Assembly: GCA_903970625.1 (NCBI GenBank)
Contig: CAJCJG010000250.1
Span: forward strand, 1-64,000
Direction of reading: 5' to 3'
Length of the DNA stretch: 64,000 bases
From: Solirubrobacterales bacterium 70-9
Lineage (GTDB): Bacteria; Pseudomonadota; Alphaproteobacteria; Acetobacterales; Acetobacteraceae
A model generated the notes under the pieces. That model ran no database searches and was not told the origin of the DNA. It saw only the letters and a list, made by a program, of their open reading frames with translations. Positions 1 to 7,153 of the stretch are shown here, piece after piece. A program made the position numbers and the translations under genes. Positions within the stretch are counted from its first letter, which is position 1. Every line of letters begins with the position of its first letter.

Positions 1-19
1 ACCCCCACCACATCACCCA

Positions 20-96
<77 letters not shown>

Positions 97-114
97 AATC
101 CAAACAACCAAAAC

Positions 115-148
115 AAGGCCGCTCTCACCGAGCGGCCTTTTGGTTTTT
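115..148 (+). terminator. Rho-independent terminator of tRNA-fMet
   Basis: A perfect 10-bp stem (AAGGCCGCTC / GAGCGGCCTT) with a TCACC loop is followed by TTGGTTTTT, 18 nt after the tRNA CCA end. Confidence 0.85.
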
Positions 149-407
149 GTCGCCAGCGACAGGATGCCGGCCAGATGGCCGTGCAGGTCGATCGGCAGGC
201 TTGTGTTGCCCTCATCGTCCGTTCCCGGAACCAGCACGATCTTATCGACGGTTTGCGCATGATCTCCGACGCCTGCACTTCGGCGAGTTCATCGCCCAAC
301 GCTTCCCGCAGGGCTCCGATCTGGTCGCGGTAATAGTTCATCTTGGGATGAATGAGGACGGGGTTATCCGTCGCGTCTTTGATCCGCGCCGGATTTGCCG
401 GAGGCTC
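148..407 (-). pseudogene. C-terminal relic of a large serine recombinase
   Basis: Read on the minus strand, the first part encodes HPKMNYYRDQIGALREAL and, after a single-base frameshift near 250-256, continues as VDKIVLVPG, then LPIDLHGHLAGIL. This order (coiled-coil ALR helix, RKxVDKIVLxPG strand, IDLHGHLA) is what I know from the C-terminal ends of transposon/phage-type large serine recombinases. The catalytic N-terminal half and the middle are absent, because an IS3-type element begins at the broken edge. It lies directly downstream of tRNA-fMet, so it is probably the remnant of an integrated element. Family assignment is by recognition of the motif string only. Confidence 0.6.
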
Positions 408-429
408 TAACGCTTGAGAGGATGGAGCG

Positions 430-759
430 ATGAGCAAGCCACCGACGAACAGGTTTTCCCGTGAGGTGCGGTCGCGCGCGGTCCGCATGGTTTTAGATCA
501 GCAGGCTGAACATCGGTGGCCATGGGCGGCAATCAACTCGATTGCGGGCGAGATCGGCTGTACCGGCGAGACGCTGCGGAGCTGGGTCCGTCAGGCCGAG
601 CGGGACCAGGGCCTGCGCGGCGGCTCGACGACGGAGGATAGCGCCAAGCTCAAAGCCCTGGAGCGCGAGAACCGCGAGCTGCGCCAAGCCAACGAGATCC
701 TGCGCAAGGCGTCGGCGTATTTTGCCCAGGCGGAGCTCGACCGCCCGTTCAAACGATGA
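430..759 (+). CDS. IS3-family transposase OrfA
   Basis: A 109-residue DNA-binding subunit of an IS3-family transposase. The N-terminal half is a helix-turn-helix (FSREVRSRAVRMVLDQQ ... IAGEIGCTGETLRSWVRQAE). The C-terminal half is the leucine-zipper segment (LKALERENRELRQANEILRKASAYFAQAELDR) that normally mediates OrfA/OrfAB assembly. Length and ending match the family. The stop codon overlaps the ATG of orfB (ATGA at 756-759), where IS3 elements make the OrfAB fusion by -1 frameshifting. The gene is complete, but its partner is destroyed, so it is probably only a repressor-like leftover. Confidence 0.88.
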   Translation: MSKPPTNRFSREVRSRAVRMVLDQQAEHRWPWAAINSIAGEIGCTGETLRSWVRQAERDQGLRGGSTTEDSAKLKALERENRELRQANEILRKASAYFAQAELDRPFKR

Positions 760-1016
760 TCGCGTTCATAGACGATCACCGCGCGGCCTACGGGGTCGAG
801 CCGATCTGCAAGGTGCTGCCGATCGCCCCGTTGGCCTACCACGCCCATGCAGCCGGCGTGCCGACCCGGCCAGGCTCCCGCCGAGAGCCAAGCGCGACTT
901 GGCCCTGACGGCCGACCTCCAACGCGTGCATGGCCCACGCCGCCTTCGTGCTGGACGCACTTGAACAGGCACTGGCCGATTGCCGTCCCGTCCAGGGCGG
1001 CGGGCTGGTCCATCCA
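756..1016 (+). pseudogene. IS3-family transposase OrfB, frameshifted and internally deleted
   Basis: It starts MIAFIDDHRAAYGVEPICKV, the typical OrfB N-terminus. Around 843-850 the reading frame slips: ADPARLPPRAKRDLALTADL continues in another frame. After LQRVHG the sequence jumps to AHAAFVLDALEQALAD..GGLVH, which belongs about 100 residues further on in the DDE core. A segment containing catalytic residues is therefore deleted, and everything after LVH is gone. Confidence 0.75.
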
Positions 1017-1189
1017 CTGGAATTTGCATATTGTGGAAGGGGCTATCATCCGCCTGATCGGCGCGTGCTGCTATTTTAGCCCACACCCCAGCGCCGAGCA
1101 GCACTCACCAAATCCGCGCACTGGCCCTCGTGGCGCTGGACCCAGCCAAAAAACGTAATGAGCCAAGCAGATTCCCTGGCACGCCCTTT

Positions 1190-1906
1190 TCATTCGGTAT
1201 TAGTAATAAATATGGAAGCCCGAATCTCCGCCACCCTGCGCTTCGCCGTCCCGTCCGGACCAAAATTGCCCGCCGCCAGCCACGCCTGGATCGCGTCCCG
1301 CGCCAGCGGCCATTCATCAGCCAAAATGCTAAACCAGGCCGTGTCCCGCCGCCGCCCCTTCGTCGTCATGGCGGCCCGATGCACCCCTTCCGGGGTAAAC
1401 CCCAATCGCAACGCGGCGCGGATGGAGGGCGCGTTCAGCGCGTTGCACTTCCACACGAGCCGCCGATACCCCAGATCGTCCGCAGCCAGCTTTAGCGGGA
1501 GCAAAAACGCCTCCGTCGCGGCGCGGCTGCGCTGCATCGGCGGCCCCAGCCAGATATTGCCGAGCTCGATGGCCGCGTTCTTGGGCTCGATGTTCATCAG
1601 CGTCAGCCACCCGGACGCGAGTCCAGTCGCCACCGGGCGCACCGCCCAGGCGACGTGGTCGGCCTGCGCGCAGAAATCCCCCAAGAACCGCTCCAGCGCG
1701 CTCATCGATTCGAATGGCCCGTAGCCCAGATACGTCCAGCTCGCATCGCCACGTGGCGTGCCAGCCTCTGCGACCCGAAACAGATCCCCGGCATGGCGCG
1801 GATGCAGCGGCTCCAGCTCCACATACGTCCCCCGGAGCTTTACCCCGCGCGGCGGCAAGGGGCGGGGGGTGGTATCGACCGGTGGGCCAATTGGAAGGTC
1901 GCTCAT
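1190..1906 (-). CDS. GNAT family N-acetyltransferase (RimJ/RimL-like)
   Basis: A 238-residue cytoplasmic acyl-CoA-dependent acetyltransferase of the RimJ/RimL branch. Visible are the N-terminal strand TYVELEPLHPRHAGDLF, the central ELGNIWLGPPMQRSRAATEA region corresponding to the acetyl-CoA loop, and RRLVWKCNALNAPSIRAALRLGFTPEG, the characteristic C-terminal half with the N-S-R-A-LGF motif. The ATG overlaps the end of the upstream amidohydrolase by 4 bp (ATGA), so the two are probably translationally coupled. The substrate is unknown; RimJ-like family members act on ribosomal proteins, antibiotics or small amines. Confidence 0.85.
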   Translation of the reverse strand: MSDLPIGPPVDTTPRPLPPRGVKLRGTYVELEPLHPRHAGDLFRVAEAGTPRGDASWTYLGYGPFESMSALERFLGDFCAQADHVAWAVRPVATGLASGWLTLMNIEPKNAAIELGNIWLGPPMQRSRAATEAFLLPLKLAADDLGYRRLVWKCNALNAPSIRAALRLGFTPEGVHRAAMTTKGRRRDTAWFSILADEWPLARDAIQAWLAAGNFGPDGTAKRRVAEIRASIFITNTE

Positions 1907-3093
1907 AAAATCTCCGGAATGCGTTCGGCCGGCGGCGTGTTACGGCTGCGCCCGCAGCGGACGATGCCGTCGATCATCACCATGCCGATCCCCGGCAGGT
2001 CGCCCTTGCGCAGACTGTCCAGCAGATTTTCCCCCGACGAATGTTGCGCCCGATCCATGAAAACCAGATCGGCCGCGCGCCCCACCTCGATTAGCCCGCC
2101 CTCCAGCTTGCGCATCCGCGCCGTGTTGCCGGTCGCACACGCAAACATTTCTTCAGCCGGCACGTCCCCGAACGAGGACAGGAACGCAATCATCCGCAGA
2201 ATGCCCAGCGGCTGCACGCCGGAGCCGGCGGGGCTGTCGGTGCCCAGGATGACGCGGTGCATCTGGTTCAGTTCGCGTGCATAGCGAAGGGCGGACAGGC
2301 CGGCGAGTTCGTTGCCGTTATGCACAATCTCGATGCCGCGATGGCAGCCTTCGCACAGGCAGCGGATTTGGCGCAGCGGCAGCGCGGTGTGGCCGCCGTT
2401 GATGTGGCCGATGATGTCGGCATCCGCCTCCAACACCGTGTCCGCGTCGATGTAGCCGGACCCGGGCACGGAGGGGCCGCCGGTATGGATGGTCGATTGG
2501 ATGCCGTATTTGCGCGCCCAGGCCACCATCTCCTTCGCCTCGTAGCCGGCCTTGACGGTCCCCAACCCGACTTCGCCGAGCAGCGTGACGCCGGCGGCCG
2601 CCAGTTCGTAGAAATCGGACTCGACCATCCCCTTCTCGATCACCGGCGCGCCGCCGAGCAGTTTTACGCCGCCCGGCCGAAACGCGGCCGACGTGCGCTG
2701 CGCGGTGATGGCCAGCGCCTTCAGCCCCACAATATCGCGCGGCCGGCCGGGCAGGTGGACCTCCCCAGCCGAGACCATGCCGGTGACGCCGCCGTGCAGG
2801 CATGAGTCGATCCACCCGAACTGATTCTGCCGCGGTGTCCAGTCGCCGAACACCGGATGCACATGGCTGTCGATCAGCCCGGGCGAGACGGCGCAGCCAT
2901 GGGCGTCGATCGTGGTGGCGGCGTTTTCCGTGTCGAGGTCGGCGCGCTTGCCAAGAGCCACGATCTTGCCGCTCTCGACGACGATGGTATCCGCGTCGCC
3001 CAGCGGTGCTTCCAGCGCGCCGGTCAGCAGCAGGCCGATATTGGTCACGACCAGCTTGCCGCGCTGGGCTTCCGGTCCGGCTGCGAGCGCCAT
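1903..3093 (-). CDS. Amidohydrolase, enamidase-like
   Basis: A 396-residue metal-dependent hydrolase of the amidohydrolase superfamily. The start is placed at 3093 because AGGAGGATTGTG precedes that ATG. An N-terminal composite beta domain (LVVTNIGLLLTG ... IVVESGKIVALGKR) is followed by the metal-binding GLIDSHVHP motif, a GEVG strand, an IHTGG His, and the catalytic Asp in ILGTDSPAGSG. The C-terminal GRAADLVFMD closes the beta domain. The overall string resembles enamidase (6-oxo-tetrahydronicotinate hydrolase of nicotinate fermentation), but no nicotinate genes are nearby, so the substrate is open. It is followed by a coupled GNAT gene. Confidence 0.8.
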   Translation of the reverse strand: MALAAGPEAQRGKLVVTNIGLLLTGALEAPLGDADTIVVESGKIVALGKRADLDTENAATTIDAHGCAVSPGLIDSHVHPVFGDWTPRQNQFGWIDSCLHGGVTGMVSAGEVHLPGRPRDIVGLKALAITAQRTSAAFRPGGVKLLGGAPVIEKGMVESDFYELAAAGVTLLGEVGLGTVKAGYEAKEMVAWARKYGIQSTIHTGGPSVPGSGYIDADTVLEADADIIGHINGGHTALPLRQIRCLCEGCHRGIEIVHNGNELAGLSALRYARELNQMHRVILGTDSPAGSGVQPLGILRMIAFLSSFGDVPAEEMFACATGNTARMRKLEGGLIEVGRAADLVFMDRAQHSSGENLLDSLRKGDLPGIGMVMIDGIVRCGRSRNTPPAERIPEIL

Positions 3094-3203
3094 CACAATC
3101 CTCCTGAATGTGCGGCCAGTGTAACAGGACGCGCCGCGCGGCAAAGGCTGGGAAAATTCGACGCGATCCCATAATGTACGTCACCCGGCACAAGGAAAGG
3201 CCT

Positions 3204-4127
3204 GTGAACCGCCGCTCATGCCTGTTCGCGGCGCTGGTTTGCGCCCTGGTATCGTGCATCGGCGCGCCGCAGGCCCGTGCGGCGACTGCCGACGAGTGCG
3301 CGCCGCGCCTGCGCTCGGTGCTGAACGTTAGTCCCACTGGCGTCCCGCTGGTCACGCTCACGATCAACGGCGCCGCCGCCCACCTGCTCCTCGACACCGG
3401 GGCCGAGCAGACGACCCTGACCGAGGTGGCGGCGCGGCGGCTGGGCCTGCTGACAGACTTCGACCACACGCGGACGATGCGCGGCGTCGGCGGCAACGTT
3501 TCGGCCGGCACAGTGGAGCCCGATCTGGTCACGGGCGGCGGCCGCAAGCTGCCGGGGCTTACATTTGCGGTCGTCCCAGTCACGCTGCCGCCGGTCGGCG
3601 AGCAGGCGGTGGACGGGCTGCTGGGGGCTGACATGCTCGGCGCCTACGAACTCGACATCGACCTCGGCCATCATCTGATCAAGCTCTACGACCCGTCGAA
3701 CTGCTCGGTGCCGACACTGCCGTGGCGGCGCACCTACGACGAGGTGGACGGCCAGTATTCTCGCCACAAACATCTGGCGTTCCCGATCACGCTGGACGGG
3801 CACAAACTGACCGCGTTCATCGACACGGGCGCCCAAATCAGCCTGATCGACGCCGGCGCCACCAGTAAGCTGGGTGTCACGGATGCGGCACTGGCGGCAG
3901 ACGATGCGCTGCTGATGCAGGGGGTTTCGACGCAGGTGGTGACGGCGCGGGAGCACCGGTTCGGCAAGCTCGGCATCGCCGACGGGGTGCTGCTGTCGCC
4001 TGTGATGGGGGTGACGCCGCTGCGGCTGGACGACGCGGACCTGTTGATGGGGGCCGACGTGCTGAGGCGCCAGCGAATCTGGCTGTCCTACGCCTCCCGC
4101 CGGATTTTCGTCGCGCGACCGGAGTAA
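3204..4127 (+). CDS. Secreted retropepsin-like aspartic protease
   Basis: About 307 residues from a GTG at 3204 preceded by AAGGAAAGG. The N-terminus (NRRSCLFAALVCALVSC ... AQARA) is a Sec signal peptide with an AxA-type cleavage site, so it is predicted to be periplasmic. Two pepsin/retropepsin active-site motifs are present in one chain: LLLDTGAEQTTL (Asp near residue 64) and FIDTGAQISLID (Asp near residue 207), each followed by a GLLGADML / LLMGADVL hydrophobic-Gly element. It is thus a tandem, pseudo-dimeric enzyme. It stands alone, divergent from the amidohydrolase. The substrate is unknown. Confidence 0.85.
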   Translation: MNRRSCLFAALVCALVSCIGAPQARAATADECAPRLRSVLNVSPTGVPLVTLTINGAAAHLLLDTGAEQTTLTEVAARRLGLLTDFDHTRTMRGVGGNVSAGTVEPDLVTGGGRKLPGLTFAVVPVTLPPVGEQAVDGLLGADMLGAYELDIDLGHHLIKLYDPSNCSVPTLPWRRTYDEVDGQYSRHKHLAFPITLDGHKLTAFIDTGAQISLIDAGATSKLGVTDAALAADDALLMQGVSTQVVTAREHRFGKLGIADGVLLSPVMGVTPLRLDDADLLMGADVLRRQRIWLSYASRRIFVARPE

Positions 4128-4176
4128 TGTCGGGTTAAGAAAGCGGCGGCGCCGGGGAGCACTCCAGGCGGCGCCT

Positions 4177-4205
4177 AGGCGGCCGAGGCTCGTCGGCCGC
4201 CTTTC
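4177..4205 (+). terminator. Possible terminator after the aspartic protease gene
   Basis: A perfect 10-bp stem (AGGCGGCCGA / TCGGCCGCCT) with a GGCTCG loop and a short TT tail lies 50 bp after the stop. The weak T-tract lowers confidence. Confidence 0.5.
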
Positions 4206-4274
4206 GGAGCACACCTATGCGGACACATAGTTGACTGTTACTCGTCTTGATCACCTTGATCGTTCGGGTCAAAG

Positions 4275-4931
4275 TTACAGAATCGTTCGCAATTTTGAAG
4301 ATTTCGTGTCGAGCGGCGCCGCCAATTGCTCCCGCAGCGCCCCATTCTCCGCCTCCAGCGCGGCAAGCCGCGCCCGCATCGGCTCGGTCGCCGCTGCGAT
4401 CTCGGCCTCAGTGAATCGCGGCGTCATGTGTTGCGGGCAGTTCCAATCGAACGCCGTCAGGTGCAGGACGAACGCCCGCTCCGGCCGCCCCCGGTAGCCG
4501 GGCAGCGCGAGTTTCGCGGCAAGCTCCGGGTCGCCGGCGAGTTCGCGGACCTCGATATGCGCGTAGATCTTGAGGCGGGCGCGGTTGGGATAGTCCATCA
4601 GGATCAGTGCCACGCGGTCGTTGCCGGCCACATTGCCGAGGCTGATATATTGGCGGTTGCCCCGGAAATCCGCGAACGCCAGCGTCGTCGCATCCAGCAC
4701 TTTGAGGAACCCGGCCGGGCCGCCGCGATGCTGCACGTAGGGCCAACCCGTCTCCGACACGCTGGCCATGTAAAAGCTGTCGCGGGCGGCGATGAAGGCG
4801 GCCTCGGCGGCGGTGAAGGCCGCCGACCGGCGATCCCGGCCGGGGCGCTCCCACAATTCACGGCTGCCATTGGCACGCTGCGCCGCCATCACCGAATCGG
4901 TCGCAGCAACGTCGAGGAAATCGTAGCCCAT
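4275..4931 (-). CDS. Pyridoxamine 5'-phosphate oxidase-like flavin-binding protein
   Basis: A 218-residue split-barrel flavoprotein. Residues ~40-165 carry the fold hallmarks AFIAARDSFYMASVSETGWPYVQHRGGPAGFLKVLD, LAFADFRGNRQYISLGN and RVALILMDYPNRARLKIYAHIEV, the pattern of the PNPOx-like family that binds FMN or F420. A C-terminal tail (~residues 175-210, EAEIAAATEPMRARLAALEAENGALREQL) is predicted to form a coiled coil. It lies 51 bp downstream of the carboxymuconolactone decarboxylase gene, in what is probably one operon divergent from a LysR regulator. A general oxidoreductase role is likely; true pyridoxamine oxidase function is not implied. Confidence 0.85.
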   Translation of the reverse strand: MGYDFLDVAATDSVMAAQRANGSRELWERPGRDRRSAAFTAAEAAFIAARDSFYMASVSETGWPYVQHRGGPAGFLKVLDATTLAFADFRGNRQYISLGNVAGNDRVALILMDYPNRARLKIYAHIEVRELAGDPELAAKLALPGYRGRPERAFVLHLTAFDWNCPQHMTPRFTEAEIAAATEPMRARLAALEAENGALREQLAAPLDTKSSKLRTIL

Positions 4932-4982
4932 GGATTTGCTCCCAAGCCGCCGCCGGCGTGCGCCACTGGCGGACAGTTTGCC

Positions 4983-5528
4983 TCAGCCCGCATCGGCCGC
5001 GCGGACGACGGGGAAGTCGATGTCGGTCTCGGCGACGAGGTTGACGAAGTTGGTCAGCATGTTCTCCGCCACGACCGTCACGATCTCGACGATCTGGGCG
5101 TCGGAGAAGCCCGCAGAGCGGACGGCCGCAATGTCGGCGTCCGACACCTTGCCGCGTGCCTGCGTCACCTTGACGGCGAAATGGATAGCGGCGTCGGCCT
5201 TGGGGTCGGACGAGCCGCCGGCGCGGTTTAGCGCCACCTCCGCCTCGCTCAACTTGGCAAGGTTCAGGCCGAGATAGGTGTGGGCCGACAAGCAGTAGTC
5301 GCACCCGTTGACCTGGGCGACGGCGAGGGCAATACGCTCGCGCGTCTTGACGTCCAGCGCCTTCGTCAGCGCGCCGTTGAGGCCGAGATAGCCCTGCAAC
5401 GCGGAGGGGCTGAGGGCCACCAGCCGGAACAGATTGGGCACGCTGCCAAGCTGCCTGCCAACGGCGTCGAGCAGCGGTTGCGCGGCGGCGGGGGCGTCTT
5501 CGCGGGTGGGAATGGCGATGCGGGACAT
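4983..5528 (-). CDS. Carboxymuconolactone decarboxylase family / AhpD-like peroxidase
   Basis: 181 residues from the ATG at 5528, which has CCAGGAGACGCAC in front. The AhpD-like core contains the redox motif CDYCLSAH (CxxCxxxH) in a helix after ERIALAVAQVNG, followed by NRAGGSSDPKADAAIHFAVKVTQARG and the C-terminal helices, the peroxidase-related subfamily. It probably reduces organic peroxides through the two cysteines, although the family also includes decarboxylases. First gene of a two-gene unit with the flavin split-barrel protein. The divergent LysR gene 102 bp away is the likely regulator. Confidence 0.88.
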   Translation of the reverse strand: MSRIAIPTREDAPAAAQPLLDAVGRQLGSVPNLFRLVALSPSALQGYLGLNGALTKALDVKTRERIALAVAQVNGCDYCLSAHTYLGLNLAKLSEAEVALNRAGGSSDPKADAAIHFAVKVTQARGKVSDADIAAVRSAGFSDAQIVEIVTVVAENMLTNFVNLVAETDIDFPVVRAADAG

Positions 5529-5583
5529 GTGCGTCTCCTGGGTTCCAAGTGTCCGGGAGATAGGCCGGCTGCCCCGCCGCGAT

Positions 5584-5619
5584 AATTCGGGCAATTGACA
5601 CTTCATTATTGCGGGAATT
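5584..5619. promoter_or_regulatory. Imperfect palindrome, candidate LysR operator
   Basis: AATTCGGGCAAT (5584-5595) and ATTGCGGGAATT (5608-5619) form an inverted repeat with 10 of 12 matching positions and a 12-bp spacer. It sits in the divergent promoter region between the lysR gene and the peroxidase gene, 11 bp before the lysR start. LysR proteins usually bind such dyads in the shared intergenic region; the assignment is inference. Confidence 0.45.
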
Positions 5620-5630
5620 GAAATAGCGGC

Positions 5631-6524
5631 ATGGACCGGCTCGACACCATGCGCGCCTTCGTCGCCGTCGCGGACTTGCGCAGCTTTACCGAGGCGGCGC
5701 GGCGGCTGCGCCTGTCGCCCGCGGCGGTGACGCGGGCGGTGGCGGTGTTGGAGGACCGGCTGGGCCTGTCGCTGCTGACCCGCACCACGCGGTCAGTCAA
5801 ACTGACGCAAGGCGGCGCCGTCTATCTGGAGGCGTGCCATCGGCTCCTCGACGATTTCGACGCGGCGGAGCGGTTGGTGCGGGGTGAGCAGGCGACGCCG
5901 CGCGGCACGCTGACGGTTGCCGCGCCCCTCATGTTCGGGCGGCTGCATGTGCTGCCGCTGGTGGCCGAAATGCTGCGCGCGCACCCCGAGTTGCGCATCC
6001 GGCTGCTGCTGTCCGACCGCACTGTGCATCTGGTCGAAGACGGCATCGATGTGGCGGTGCGGATCGGCGACCTGCCGGACAGCGCGTTGACCGCCTTCAA
6101 GGTCGGCGAAATACACCGCGTCGTCGTCGCCAGCCCCGCCTACCTCGCCGCGCGCGGCACGCCCGCGACGCCGGCGGCGCTGGGCGGGCACGACCTGATC
6201 GCGTTCGAGGGGATCGGCGCCACCAACGAGTGGCGGTTCGCGGGCGGGATCGGCGTGCGGGTGGAACCGAGGCTGGCCGTCAACAGCGCCGACGCCGCAA
6301 TCGCCGCCGCCGAGGGCGGGCTGGGGGTCACGCGCACGCTGTCGTACCAGGTCCATGCATCGGTCGCGGAGGGCCGGCTGCGCCGACTGCTGGAGGATTT
6401 TGCCCCGCCCGCGATGCCGGTCCATGTCGTGCATCCGGCGCTGCGGCTCGGCTCCGCCAACGTGGCCGCCTTCGTCGCGGCGGCGCGGGCGCATTTTCGC
6501 AGGCTGGCGGTGATCGCCGGCTAA
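5631..6524 (+). CDS. LysR family transcriptional regulator
   Basis: 297 residues. The N-terminal winged helix-turn-helix (MDRLDTMRAFVAVADLRSF ... RLRLSPAAVTRAVAVLEDRLG, then LLTRTTRSVKLTQGGAVYLE) is textbook LysR of the CrgA-like subgroup. The remaining 200 residues form the two-lobed effector domain (GTLTVAAPLMFGRLHVLPLV, DVAVRIGDLPDS). It is transcribed divergently from the AhpD-like and split-barrel genes, so it probably regulates that pair in response to a small ligand or redox cue. The 3' end overlaps the convergent gene by 4 bp. Confidence 0.93.
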   Translation: MDRLDTMRAFVAVADLRSFTEAARRLRLSPAAVTRAVAVLEDRLGLSLLTRTTRSVKLTQGGAVYLEACHRLLDDFDAAERLVRGEQATPRGTLTVAAPLMFGRLHVLPLVAEMLRAHPELRIRLLLSDRTVHLVEDGIDVAVRIGDLPDSALTAFKVGEIHRVVVASPAYLAARGTPATPAALGGHDLIAFEGIGATNEWRFAGGIGVRVEPRLAVNSADAAIAAAEGGLGVTRTLSYQVHASVAEGRLRRLLEDFAPPAMPVHVVHPALRLGSANVAAFVAAARAHFRRLAVIAG

Positions 6525-7132
6525 CCCTTGTCCAGCTTGGCGATCTCGGCCCAGACCAGCTTGAACAAATCCGACTTGATGCGCCGCACCTGCTCCGAGG
6601 CGGGCGCCGAGTCCGGGTGCAATTCGCGAGCGAGGAAGCGGCGAAGCATCGCGTATTTCGGGTCGCTGCCGTCGCGGGCCGGGGTGGTGCTGGCGCGATC
6701 GGCCGCCGCCGTGGCGGCGACGGCCGCGAGGCGCAAGGCTTCGGCCTCCTTCTCGGCCGCGCGCGCCCGCCGCTCCCACTCGTCCCGCTCCGCCACCGTC
6801 GCGTGCCAGCGGCCCCGCAGGTAGCGGATCGTCTCCTCCAGATCGTGGGTCTTGGTGGTGTGGACGGGGGCCACGTGTCTGGGGCCGGGGTCCACTGCCG
6901 GACCGGCCGCCTGTGGCCCCGCGCCGCGCACCGGCGACTGGCGGCGGGCGAACGACACGACCTCGTCGGCGCTGTAGCAATAGGCGCAGGCGATGCCGTT
7001 GGCACCGTAGATAACCATGCGCTCGTCCAGCACGCGGGTGGTGAAGCCGGACTGGCGCAGCCACGACAGCGAACTCAGGATTCTCCCGTCTTCGGCGAGT
7101 TCCTGCTCGAACGGGGTCGTGCTGAGCGCCAT
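6521..7132 (-). CDS. Hypothetical protein with C-terminal J-domain-like HPD motif
   Basis: 203 residues with no recognised full-length family. Residues 1-65 form a small globular region with a CAYCYS motif; 66-95 are Pro/Gly-rich linker; 100-150 are highly charged and Ala-rich, predicted coiled coil. The C-terminal 45 residues read YAMLRRFLARELHPD ... VRRIKSDLFKLVWAEIAKLD, in which HPD at 172-174 sits between two helices as in DnaJ J-domains. A J-domain-like co-chaperone or a decayed version is possible but unproven. It overlaps the convergent lysR end by 4 bp and lies 21 bp downstream of the large flavoprotein gene, so it may be co-transcribed with it. Confidence 0.7.
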   Translation of the reverse strand: MALSTTPFEQELAEDGRILSSLSWLRQSGFTTRVLDERMVIYGANGIACAYCYSADEVVSFARRQSPVRGAGPQAAGPAVDPGPRHVAPVHTTKTHDLEETIRYLRGRWHATVAERDEWERRARAAEKEAEALRLAAVAATAAADRASTTPARDGSDPKYAMLRRFLARELHPDSAPASEQVRRIKSDLFKLVWAEIAKLDKG

Positions 7133-7153
7133 GTGCCTCGGTTAAGTCCTAAT

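Larger units (their letters stand above)
404..1016 (+). mobile_element. Degenerate IS3-family insertion sequence
   Basis: It consists of an intact orfA (430-759) and a wrecked orfB (756-1016) in the -1 relative frame, the two-ORF organisation of the IS3 family. The 3' part of orfB with the last catalytic Glu is missing, so no right inverted repeat can be assigned and the outer limits are approximate. The element cannot be autonomous. Confidence 0.7.
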
